Of a stretch of 64,000 nt of DNA, positions 31,673 through 42,963 are shown one piece after another. Positions within the stretch are counted from its first letter, which is position 1. Each line of letters starts with the position of its first letter. The stretch lies in NCBI GenBank assembly GCA_021613535.1, contig CP075494.1, positions 16,058,001 through 16,122,000 on the forward strand. Reading direction: 5' to 3'. The DNA is from Adineta vaga. Lineage: Eukaryota > Rotifera. Both the position numbers and the translations under genes were made by a program. A model generated the notes under the pieces. It was not told the origin of the DNA and did no database searches. It saw only the letters and a program-made list of their open reading frames with translations.

Positions 31673-32251
31673 ATGAATACGAAATATTTCTATCAATTAT
31701 TAATAATAAATATCTTATATCTAACAACTATTTATGTAAAGAAATTGATTATTCTTATTGAAATTCTTCATTTATTTTCTTTTTAGGCACGTAGATCCGA
31801 TAAATGTAATTTGCCTCGTGGACGATCATGTACAAGTATGACACCCACAAATACAAAATTGGAAGGTTTAGGTGTTTATTATGAGGATCCATGTCATGGT
31901 GCTGGATGTGGATTTTTTCATTCAAATTGTCGTCTTTGTTGGATCGATCAAAATGCTCCTGGAAGAGCTGATCGTCTACAATGTCCACCATGCGTGGCTG
32001 AGCGTTTTCAAAGAGAAAAATCTGAAGATGCAGTATGTAGTTTACCTCGTGGACGATCATGTACAAGTATGACACCAGAAAATACAAAATTGGAAGGTTT
32101 AGGTGTTTATTATGAAAACCCATGTCATGGTGTTGGATGTGGATTTTTTCATTCAAATTGTCGTCTTTGTTGGATCGATCCAAATGCTCCTGGAAGAGCT
32201 GATCGTCTACAATGTCCACCATGTGTTTCAAAAATTTTAAATAAAAATTAA
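31673..32251 (+). CDS. Secreted protein with two eight-cysteine domains
   Basis: Two exons: 31673-31735 (21-residue hydrophobic signal peptide MNTKYFYQLLIINILYLTTIY) and 31787-32251; product 175 aa. The mature part is a tandem repeat of one 77-residue unit with the pattern C-x2-PRGRSC, TKLEGLGVYYE, PCHG.GCGFFHSNC, RLCWID.NAPGRADR, LQCPPC, giving eight cysteines per unit. The two units are almost identical at DNA level (offset 231 bp), so the internal duplication is recent. The same domain forms the ectodomain of the convergent gene at 32465-33507. I do not know this domain; four disulphides and a ligand or decoy role are inferences. Confidence 0.85.
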
Positions 32252-32464
32252 CTTTACCTTTTCGTTTAGAATATCTTTACACGATTTCTATTTCTTTTTT
32301 TTCCATCTATATAACACGATTTTGATTCTCATAACCATGATCAGTCCAAAGTTCATCTTCAAATAAAATTAAGAAAACATTGAAGTTCGTTTTTAATCCT
32401 TTCTCTTCTCTAACAATTTCATGAGACCAAAAAACTAACAGATAAATACATTACATAAAAAATA
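32252..32464. other. Convergent intergenic spacer
   Basis: About 210 bp between the 3' ends of the two eight-cysteine-domain genes. No further feature seen. Confidence 0.4.
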
Positions 32465-33507
32465 TTAATCCTTTTCGTGATAAACTTTTGAAACACATGG
32501 TGGACATTGTGGACGATCCATTCTTCCCGGAGCCTTTGGATCAATCCAACAAAGACGACAATTTGGATGGAAAAATCCACATCCAATACCATAACATGGA
32601 TTCTCATAATAAACACCTAAACCTTCCAATTTTGTATTTGTGGGTGTCATACGTGTACATGATCGTCCACGAGGTTCTTCACATTGTGTATCATTACTAT
32701 TTGTTGATGTTGTTGTTGCTGATGTTGTTGTTATTATTGGAGGAGATTTTGATGTTAGTGAATAATTTTTGATTCCAATAAGAATTAATAACAAAAATGA
32801 AATAAATAAAATCGTTAATATACATAATCGAATAAAACATGAGGATTTGAAAGAAATATGACATGATGAATAATTATTATTAATACGATTTAATTTCAAA
32901 GAAGATGGATTTTCTTTTGTTTTTTCAATAAATGGTTTTATTAAATAATCTTCATTTGAAATATTTCTATTAAAATTATTATTTGTTAATATTTGTAAAG
33001 TATCTTAATAAAAGAATATATTCAATTCATTTTTGTTTCAAAATCAAAATTTCATATAAAATTACTTGAATTTTGATTAAAATTAACTTTATCTTCATCT
33101 TCTAAATCTTTCAAAATATTTTCTGAAAGACTCTTTGAATTATTTGTAAATGAAGATGAATTTCTTCTTGAAACTTTTTCTATTTTTCTTCGTTGAAGTT
33201 CTAAAACAACTCAAAATTCATATGATATTCGAAATCTAGAATATGAACCTTTTAAACTATTTGAAGCTTGATAACATTTAATTCTTTCAAATGATTGAAT
33301 TAAATAAGTAAAATTTTCTTCCGAAATCTTGTTTCGATCAAAAAGTTGTTGAATTAAATCCAAAGCTCCACCAATTGTTGGATCATCACATATACGACGA
33401 TCAATATCATCAACTAATAAAAATGAAAGTTTTTTACGTTCAATATCACTTAAACGATCCAATATATCAATTAAAACTTCACGAAATTGTAATTTATAAT
33501 TTTCCAT
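32465..33507 (-). CDS. Death-effector-domain protein with TM and eight-cysteine ectodomain
   Basis: Three exons inferred: 33507-33249, 33200-33066 and 33003-32465, all in phase, 310 aa. Residues 1-82 resemble a death effector domain: REVLIDILDRLSDIERKKLSFLL, DDIDRRI, ALDLIQQLF, ISEENFTYLIQSFERIK. Then a basic, Ser/Asn-rich linker (QRRKIEKVSRRNSSSF), one transmembrane segment near residues 185-209 (CFIRLCILTILFISFLLLIL), a Thr/Ser-rich stalk and one eight-cysteine domain (about 240-305, CEEPRGRSC ... QCPPC). No signal peptide: a type II membrane protein with a cytosolic DED. Family knowledge: DEDs form homotypic assemblies with caspases or adaptors. Coupling of an extracellular domain to a DED is inference. 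The canonical RxDL near the last helix reads RIKC here. A frame break before the linker is explained by a 48-nt intron. Confidence 0.8.
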
Positions 33508-34504
33508 ATTATCTAAAACATAAATTTAGATCAATTCTCTTATTTAGAGAGAAAGAAATTTCATTCAATGGAATTATACTACAGACCTTTTGTTTTCTTA
33601 TCTTTTCATCGAACAATCTCCTCCGCATGTTTCATTAGAAATGGAAGTTTATTTAGTCATGAGTCATTTTCTTCGTTATTTATTGTTTTCAATCGAATAG
33701 ATAAAGAGAATTAATGATTATTATTTCTTTCATCCATATTGATAAAATGAAATTTCATCTTTTCATTGATCTTATTGATCAGAAAAATAAAGAAAAAATG
33801 ATATTTTTGCTGTTCTAATAATGATTACAGATAGGAAATAATATATGTGAATAGAATAATAAATGAAAAAGATACGACGTTTTATTTTCGTGGGAAAGAA
33901 AAAGAATTGTAGGGAAAGAGCAAGTTTTTCCCATCCGATGAAATTTCATCATAAAAAGTATTACTCATTGTTTATACATGTTTGTTTAGGATATATTTAT
34001 ACCAAAAGCTCCGGGTGGGATGGAACAAAAACGTTTTTGCTCAATATAAGTAATCAATGTACTTATTCGTCTTGTTTTTTGAAATCATACATAATTTGAA
34101 ATATGATCTTGGGGTGTGAGTGGCAGATGATAAGAGTACCCACACCCTCAATTTTTAAGAGTTGAATAACTATGTATAAAAGTGAATGACACTATATTTC
34201 TATTCTTTATCGTAAGTATAGTAATACATACATAAACATAATCGAGTCAGTACTCAAACAGTGTGATCTTTCGATAACACCCTTCGAGACTTCTGAAAAG
34301 TGTGCACTATTATTATTGAGAAGATGCTATGAAAAATAATCTTGTACATGTCGATATTGGTTCTAAGCGTGTTTTTCTTTTACTATCGTAGGATTAGTTT
34401 AGCGTTTTAATGAATTATATTTTAGAGAAAAAATAACTAAATAGATTTAAAAGATCAATAGAAGATAATTGAATAGTTTTTCAAATATAAAATAAAGAAT
34501 GATA
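33508..34504. other. Intergenic with one hairpin
   Basis: Upstream region of the DED gene and downstream of the kelch pseudogene. Only the GTGGG-type hairpin at 34109-34151 stands out. Confidence 0.4.
34109..34151. repeat. GTGGG-type hairpin
   Basis: TTGGGGTGTGAGT / ACCCACACCCTCAA arms around GGCAGATGATAAGAGT. Confidence 0.6.
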
Positions 34505-37500
34505 TTAATAATATAATTGTGCAAGATTTACAGCAGTACCATTAACATCATGTCCACCTGTTACTAAAATTCTTCCATCATTTAATAAACACGGTATGTA
34601 TCCAGTCGGCATGTTGCTTCTATCACCGATCAACGTCCAACTGTCTGTTGATGGATTATACAACTGCATTTTATAATAACCATCAACTATTAGAAGTTGT
34701 CCATTAGACAATACTGCTTCAACACGCCAAAATGTTCTATTAGCTAAGTTACTAAAAGATGTCCACATACCTGTTGATGGATCATATATTTCAGATTTAT
34801 TTAATAAACTACCAAAACCCCATTGATCAACGACTAATACTTTTCCATTCGATAAAACAGACGTCATATGTTCAATTCGTGCATTAATCATATTACCAGT
34901 TTGTGTCCATATTCCTGTCAATGGATCATATAATTCAGTACTATTCAAACTACCATTCACATTTTCTCCACCAGTGACTAATACTTTTCCATCATTTAAC
35001 AAAGTTGCTGCATGATTATGTCGTATATCAGTCATGTTACCAGTCAATGTCTAATTGTTAGTTATTGGATTATATAACTCAGCAGTATGTCTTTCTCCAC
35101 CACTTACTAATACTTTTCCACTATTTAGTAAAGTTACTGTACAATGATAACGTGTTTCAATCATATTACCAGTTTGTATCCATATTCCTGTTAATGGATC
35201 ATATAACTCAGCACCATTTCTGTCAGCGGCAATAACTAAAACTTTTCCATTAGTTAATACAGTTGCTGTATGTTGACTTCGTGAAATAGTCATATTTCCA
35301 GTTTGCGTCCAAATACCTGTTAATGGATCAAACAATTCAGCATTATTTAAAGTACTATAACTATTAATTCCACCAGTTACTAATACTTTTCCATTTAGAT
35401 AATACCGATGCTGTATGATACCATCGTGCATAATTCATACGTCCAGTATCAAACCATCCTAAAATTAACAGCATGTGAAGGAAATTTAGTTGATTATTAT
35501 AAAATTGTTATACCTATGTTCGGCAAAAACTTATTGCTATTAATGGTAAACATACAAATTGTGATGAACAACATGAGTTGATGATACATATCGATTGATT
35601 TGATGTACATGTATGAGTAATATTATCACATAGTTCTAAGAGTGAACATTCAATTCCAGGTGAACAATAACTTGTATTATTCATTGTACGACCCATGTGC
35701 TACGAACCGGATAAAAACCGGCGGTAAACCGATCGTAGGACTGAGGAGTATACCGCCTAAAAACCGGCGGTTTACCGCAGTTTTTGCCGGTTTCTCGCGG
35801 TTAACCATCGGTTTTTTCTCTTAAATTTCTCATTTGTACTGCTTTCTTATTGAGAACTTTTTACGCATATTATTATTCCATTATATTTTATTTTTAATTT
35901 TCATCATCACAGAAGAGAAACTACACATGTCTAGAAACAAATTTCGTAAAAAAATACACAGAAAATAGGTTTATCACAATTCACAAATTATACACAACAA
36001 CAAAGTGACACGTTTTCGCATTTGTACAATTCATTTCAGTTTAGAAAACATCAGATGTAATATGAACAACAGAAAACTGATGAAATCAAATAAAAACACT
36101 CACGCATTAATCGCATGACTTATAACAACAGGTTTTTTGTCTTTCTTCCAATTTCTTCGTTTGTTTAATATAGCTTCATGAATATTTGGCCATTCGATTG
36201 CTAATTTTGCTGTTGTAAGTCAAAACTTGACTCTCACTGCTTCTAAATAAAAATAAGAGGAAAATATCTACCTATGTAAAATATTATTTGAAATTGTTTT
36301 AAACTTTCTATTCAGACACTTTTCTAAAAGAATAGCCCGTATCATATATGACAAGTTGATACATTAAATTTACTAAAAACTTCAAAATATCTGGTCAGTT
36401 TCTCCGACGTGTTATTCTTTTCTCTATTATGTTGAAGAATAATTCCAACGTACCTTTAATGAAAAAATAACTTCGGTGTGAGAGAAGTTTATTTTTCTTT
36501 GTCACAGGATCAAGTTCAAGTAATTCATCTTCAGAAAATAGTTTATCGACTAATTTCAATGCAAATAAGTTTTTTTTCGTCGGATCACCATGAATACGTA
36601 AAGCATCAAAAGTTGTTTCACCACCATCAGTTGAATACGGCTAAATTATAGAAAATGTCTGATGATTCAAGAAACAAGAAAAACTACCTTATCAACTCAG
36701 AAGGATATAAATTTCCATCATCATCTGTTCGAACACCTTCCAAAGGATTAATTTCTTCTTCAATATCAACATAAATCTACAATTAACAGATACATAGCGA
36801 GAAATATTATTGTGCTTATAAACACTTACTTTATTTTTCATAGTCACGTAAATCATCATCAGTTGAAGCATGTGGAAAATTTTAATCTACAGTTGGAAGA
36901 TTTAGTTCATTCGTATCACCATCAGAATCTTCAGGTGCTGATGAAAGTACATCAGAGAGACGAACAGCTTATTTTCGTTTTTCACAACGACGGTCTCGCT
37001 GTGAAAGTACTTTGCTAGAATAAAACTTCTGAGAGGCCATTACTAAAATAAAGCAAATAATAAAACAACAATTTTAGAAGTTTCTATTTACATGTATACA
37101 GAATAATTGTGACAATCGTTCAAACGTATGAGCTGATCGAATAGAATAAAGAATCTAGTAATCAAAATAATTACTGAAAACACATGTTCGATCAAAAAAT
37201 TAGACACTTACAATTTTCGAATAAATAATTTCAACATGAAAATAACAACATCAACGATAATGAAAGATGAATTATAACTGAACAAGTACAATACATCTCA
37301 ACTGAACTCGATTGTAGGCACAGCCAGAATTGCAAATGAATACTAACGACCGGCAAAACCGTTAGAAAATATCGTCCACCAATCAGAACTTTTAGAGCGC
37401 CATCTATAAAAATTTATTTAGTCATTTAAATGACCGTATACTACTAAAAAAAAGTTTGTGTTTTTTAAATAATTTTTTGTACGATACTCATTAGAATGAT

Positions 37501-37977
37501 TTGATATTTCCTACAAACAATATCATATTCAAATTATGAGTCAATACCGGTATGCCGTCGGTTTCACTAAATTTAATTTAAACCAGCGGTAGACCGCCGG
37601 TTTTTATGGAACCGGTGAAAACCGCCGGTGAACCGCCTTATACCGGCGGTTTTTGGGGGAACCGCCGGTATGGATAAAAAAGTGACGACATGGGCGATAA
37701 TCAAAACAAGGTGTTGATTGTAAACGACAATAAGTCGCATTATTTGGTGAATATATATTACATTGTTGTAATGAACAATTTGATATTGAATTCCATGCCG
37801 AATGAAATGATGAAGATAATGTAAATCCTACACCAATATCATTTTTATTACATGAATAATTCAATGCATTGATAGTTTGATCTAAATTATAGAAATTTTG
37901 AAAATATCAATAACAAAAAGAAAATGAATCTAACTTGTATAAAAAAGAATCAAAGATAAGAATAATTTAATCGACAT
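34505..37977 (-). pseudogene. Kelch-repeat secreted protein, inactivated
   Basis: Minus strand. Exon 1 (37977-37935) encodes a signal peptide, MSIKLFLSLILFYT. Exon 2 starts at 37881 and gives a Cys-rich region (NALNYSCNKND, SNCSLQQCNIYSPNNATYC, CFDYRPC). This is interrupted by a mobile element at 35696-37680 and resumes with RTMNNTSYCSPGIECSLLELC. From about 35450 down to 34505 are kelch/galactose-oxidase-like repeats (NGKVLVTGGENVNGSLNSTE, ELYDPLTGIWTQTGNM). Lesions: the element insertion; a one-base shift near 35405 (TCTAAATGGAAAA where S-N-G-K is expected); and TGG to TAG at 35048-35050 in the conserved W of an NPITNxW repeat. An intact relative lies at 42964-46245. Before inactivation it was probably a secreted adhesive or binding protein. 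Confidence 0.82.
35696..37680 (-). mobile_element. Degenerate DNA element with CCGGCGGT-rich ends
   Basis: About 1.98 kb inserted in the Cys-rich exon of the kelch pseudogene; removing it rejoins CFDYRPC and RTMNNTSYC. The flanks share ACGAC, consistent with a 5-bp target duplication. Both ends are packed with ACCGGCGGT/ACCGCCGGT words in inverted arrangement (35703-35815 and 37545-37672). The interior, minus strand, has broken coding pieces: RSRRDRRCEKRK-like, DIEEEINPLEGVRTDDDGN, ALRIHGDPTKKNLFALKLV, DKLFSEDELLEL and AIEWPNIHEAILNKRRNWKK. The last pieces resemble a BEN-domain protein, tentatively. No transposase was recognised, so the superfamily is open. Confidence 0.65.
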
Positions 37978-38178
37978 TCTGTATACTCTATATTATATGA
38001 ACAGAAAATGATTGGAATAAAAGTTTCTTTTATGATTTTCAACTCTGAGATGCATGAAATTATAAAATGATCAATGAATTTTTGTGTACATTGATGTGTA
38101 TTTAAACTATATTACGAAGATCACAGATGGATCACATAACAACACAACATATATATATATAAAGTTTTTTTTAATATT

Positions 38179-39253
38179 TCAAGTTGTAGGATATGTTGGT
38201 TGTACTTGATTTCTTGATGTTGGTTCAATACGATGATTATTGACAGTAAAATGACAACAAAACCAAGATTGTAACATAAGCCATAATTCATTCCGAAACA
38301 TACTTGATGTTAATGTGTATAAATAAAATGATACCGCAGGAAATACATATGATAATCCACCAGTTATACTAGTTATAAAACTTTCTATTGCTACTCGATC
38401 AGTACTCTTATTTAGAATATAAGGAGAAATAATGCTATTAATACTATAGATCATCAATGGTAATGTTATAATAAAAAAGGCAATAATTTGAGCAAATAAC
38501 ATTTTCAATACTTGTTGATCACGTTTACGTTGAATTTTTTGATTTTTATTGATTATTACTTGTTGATTCGTAATAACTTGGCGACGCTCTCGTCTTTCTT
38601 TCAGATTCTTTTGAATAAGTATTGTAAAAATAATCATTGATGAGATTGGTACAAAAGAAGTATTTGACAAGGAAAAGACGCTTATCAAGGTAATTCCAGT
38701 TGCATCCAAAGAATTATAACAAGTATTTGATTTAATATTGAAAAAAACCAACATATAAATATGTTCAAGTAAGACAAGAATAATAATTGAGGCTATGACT
38801 TTATATGCAAATTTAATATTTGCTAAATTTCTTAAACTTGTATTTGAAGATGATAATGCAAAACGATCAAAAGAAGCAGCACTTAATACCAAACGAAATA
38901 TGACAGAAGTGATATGATTGAAATACGAACGAAATTTACAAAAACCAATATTATATGTTATGGGATTAGCATAATAATAACCATAGATTGTTGGAATTGA
39001 ATAAATTAATAGATTACATAACATTCCTATTGATGCTACGAAGAAATCTTTTTAAAAGAAAAGATAAATTATAGAAATAAAAAAAAAGGTAAAGTAACTT
39101 ACATTTACAACATGATGTTGCACGAAATTGCTTTCGAGAAAAAAGTAAAATATTAAGAATACAACCAGTGACACCAAAAGTAACATAAACCCAAGATAAA
39201 GTAAAAAGTGTAGTTTTTTGAATCGATTGAAATATACTGTTTAATGACGACAT
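38179..39253 (-). CDS. Seven-transmembrane receptor, rhodopsin-like
   Basis: Two exons (39253-39103 and 39047-38179, 55-nt phase-1 intron), 339 aa, a typical GPCR length. Seven hydrophobic segments are visible, starting TLFTLSWVYVTFGVTGCILNIL (TM1 with GCxLN) and ending SYVFPAVSFYLYTL. The DRY box is DRF (SAASFDRFALSS). The third cytosolic loop is long and basic (KERRERRQV...QRKRDQQV). The NPxxY of TM7 is not recognisable. This style matches a large bdelloid family of orphan peptide-type receptors. The ligand is unknown. No lesions. Confidence 0.85.
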
Positions 39254-41219
39254 TTTCTATTAATTCTATAAAATAGAATAATTTCAATTTAATCTAAAAG
39301 ATAATTTTATATGAACATATTGTAACATTCATAGTTCTTTCTTTTCTAATGAAAACATTCATGTTGATTAACATTTTATAAATTATAACTTTTATCTTAT
39401 AATAAAGCTAGTCGACTGACAGGATCAGGGAAAGTATCTAAATCTTAAAAAGATATGAAAATAGAAAAGAATATACTATACTAAATCCTTACATTAAAGA
39501 ACTACGTTAAAAAAAAGGATATTTTTGTCGAGATACAAAAAATTACTACTAATTTCTATTTCAAAATTCCATATTTCACCGTTAGAAAGAGGAGATAAAT
39601 GTAATGATTTAACGAATAATAATGATAACAACAAATAAAAATACACATTAGATTCTGTTCATATATATCTAACTTCTTTATTTAAGCTTAACATTACGCT
39701 TTGGTCTTCTCGAGTGTGTCTCACTCTAACTATCAACTAACTATATTTTTAGAATATCTTAAAGAAAGATAAAGAATACAAAAAAACAGGAAGTAAGGGA
39801 GAGAAAGTCGTGTATTAGTGAAAAAAAGACATAAGACATGTCACTCGAAATAGTTAGAAAGATTTTCTCATATAGTTTTTTGATGCACCTTCATCATCTA
39901 TTTCCAACGGAGAAAACCTCAGGCTTCTAATATATGTTAACAACAAAAGATCGCCATCGGTAGTTGTTTTGAATAAACTCAAGAACGAAAAGAACTAGAG
40001 ACCTGCAATTTTCATCAGTAAGCAGAAGAGATACTAACACGTCTTTGATCTTAATATTGTAAGACAAAATCGTTTTAAAGTCAATTGTTTTTTGTAAAAA
40101 ACAAAATCCAACTTTTTTGACGAAATAAATAAGAAATCAAATTAATGGTTAATCGAAAATTTTCATCTGTCTTTTGTTAAATGAACATTGGTTCAATGAA
40201 CGTTTTATATGTGTAGTCTTTATTAATTTATAGTTTCCGAAGAATGAAATTGATAGAGAAGATTATTGAAAAAAACTCTTCCAGTGAATAAAACATTCAA
40301 ACAATACATTATCAACTGATACCAATATTTAGGGTGGGTGGATGTGGGTGTACATTAGGCTACGCTCTTGACTCTCACCCACACCCACACCCTCAAGAAG
40401 AATACATAATCCATATTTTTATTTAAAAACTTGATGATAAATTGTCAACAATTATTCTAGAATATCGTAAAGAAATTTCAATCAAGTAATTATTGAAGAA
40501 GAAAAGTGTACACGCTTGACATTTCTCCATTTTACAAAACGAATCGAAACAAAAGGAAGTTGTGCGCTTCTAAACTAATGAAGAAAGCAAAAAGTTCATC
40601 TTTTAAATTTATTTTCATTAAATACTTCTCATTCTTCTGAATAAACTCTATGGAAACAAAAACAAAACAAAAAAGAACTGAAGCATTTCTTTCTTTTTTT
40701 CTCTCTTCGTGTGTATATATTTTCTGCTCAGTTTTCTTTTAATAATTTAGATGGAAAGTTCTTAGTCAAATGAGATACATGTTTTTTTGAATGATAATAT
40801 GTTCATTATTTTATTTAATTCCGATTCTCTTCATTTACATTTCATTTGATAGAAAACACTGAAATTATCTAAATAGAACGATTTTATTGGATAAATTAAA
40901 ATTATCTTTCTGTTTTTCTTTCCAGTTGTCAATTAAAATGATATAAAATTGAAAGTTTATAATAACTCAATTCAATAAGAACACATAGTCTTCAACATTT
41001 TCAGTATAACAATCTCATACATACTCTTAATCAATCGAAAAACGTCATATTATTTGATTATCTTCCATTCAATTATAGAGAATTTTTATTTATTTTGAAA
41101 AAACACAATATCATAATTAACAGCAGCGTTATTGTTTGTTTTAGTTGTATTCATAGTCACATATTTTCTATTTTAATGTTTTCCTATAAAACAAGTAACG
41201 CTCGTCTAGGGACTCGCTT
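39254..41219. other. Gene-poor AT-rich region
   Basis: Nearly 2 kb without a credible frame on either strand. Contains a GTGGG-type hairpin at 40331-40396. Confidence 0.5.
40331..40396. repeat. GTGGG-type hairpin
   Basis: TAGGGTGGGTGGATGTGGGT and CACCCACACCCACACCCTCA arms separated by about 25 bp; one of the longest copies. Confidence 0.7.
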
Positions 41220-41748
41220 AGTTCTTTCTCGTAAAAATCGTGTTCTGCAATGCTACTGAGCATCTTGCTTATACAATTTCAAAAAACTAACACCAGATTC
41301 CAGATCCACGACCCCCAAAACCCTTTGGCCAACTTTTTAAAACTGAAAATTTTTTTGTAAAAAAGGTCCTTTGTGTAAAAAAATGTCAGAAAACTAACGA
41401 GAGATTCTTGTTCCGCGACCTCAAAAACCGTTTTGTCAATTTTTCTCGTAAAAAAAATGGTGCTTTGTCTAAAAAAATAACATCAGATTCGAAGTCCCCG
41501 CATCAAAAAACCTCTAGAAATGTCTTTTCCTGAAAATCGGTTTTCAATGTTTTTTTGACCTTTCACCCACATCCACCCACCCCTAACCATGATCAGCCAA
41601 TAGATCTCAAATTCGAAGTCCCCGCATCAAAAAACCTCTAGAAATGTATTTTCCTGAAAATCGATTTTCGATGTTTTTTTACCCTACGGACAGACAAGCA
41701 AGCAGACAATTTATGTCTGCAAGACTCTTTTCTACGAGAAAGAGAACA
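41220..41748. repeat. Non-autonomous element with internal direct repeat
   Basis: Bounded by GTTCTTTCTCGTA (41221-41233) and its inverted counterpart TACGAGAAAGAGAAC (41733-41747). Inside, a roughly 75-bp unit (TTCGAAGTCCCCGCATCAAA, CTCTAGAAATGT, TTTTCCTGAAAATCG) occurs at about 41489-41557 and again at 41619-41683, with a CACCCACATCCACCCACCCC stretch between. Weaker versions of the same unit seem to occur at 41285 and 41395. No coding potential. Confidence 0.6.
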
Positions 41749-42963
41749 TTTTAGGATAATATTTCTTTAATAACACCGACCTTGCCCTAAAACATGACAG
41801 ATAACAGTCATTCTGAAATATATGAGAATACATCTAAATCGACAGAAGATTTCATATGAATTGTTCAAGATCTCAATATTCAAATAGATGAATCGGAATA
41901 ATCTTTAAAAAAAATTATTCTCTCACGAGACTTTGGCGAGACTAATAAAAGTTATTCGAGATTGTCTTATACCATATAGATTCTAACATGATCAGTTGAT
42001 CTCTTTCTTATCATATAGAAAATGAGAAACTGAAATATTTCAATAATATAGATGGTAGATATGGAGATGAATAAGGGAAAAACCAATTCAAAAGATTATT
42101 TTAAATTATTAATTGCCTTTTCTTTTTTCCCAATATTCATTATGAAAATGTGATTGTTTCTAAACCAATTTTTTTCTGCTGTCAGGTTTTAAAAGACATT
42201 TGTTTATTGAAACTCGGTGATTTTTATTATTATAATTGACAATAGCTACGCTCATAAACTGTGTGCTGTCAGAGTTTTTTTCTAATTAATTCCTTTTGTT
42301 TTGTACGTGTTTCAATATGATTGAAGAAAAATAATCATCATAGTAGAACACATATACTACGATCTAGGGAAAGAGAGCTGCGAGGGGCTAGATCCAAGCA
42401 TAGTTTTAGAAATAAAATTTGTTTATACGAAAATTTCTTGATAACACTTGCCACCAGCCCAGATTACAAGCTCTTTTTCACTATTTTCTAGCAGAAATAC
42501 TCTAATTTTGGCATTTTTCGTTTAGTACTATTAAAAAAAGGCGTCTGATGGCTGTTCCTAGCAGTATTTCTAGACTTTCTGCCAAATTCTAGCTTCTTCA
42601 CTTTAGGAAAACAATCGAAAATCATGGTGAAATAAAAAGATCTGAGTTAAAAAAATTGATATTTATCTAAAATTTTCTTTGACATATCTATAAGTATAGA
42701 ATGAACATTCGATTGATTTTTCATTTCGAATTAGTTATTTTCTAAACTAAATTATTTCATAAGATCTTCGTTTCTTTTTCTATTTGAATAAATACAACGA
42801 AAATTATGAACGTATATAGTTTCTTATTTAACTAATGGAATAAATATAGAAAATAGAGAGAAAGAGTGGGAGTAGTAGGGAATGATAGAAAATATTCTAC
42901 TTTTGTTTACTGTAGAATCTTTTCTTTTCAGTTTCATTCATTTCATGAATTTACACTTTGACG
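41749..42963. other. Gene-poor region upstream of the kelch gene
   Basis: No reading frame or repeat that I can support. Promoter elements for the gene starting at 42964 should lie at its right end. Confidence 0.4.
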
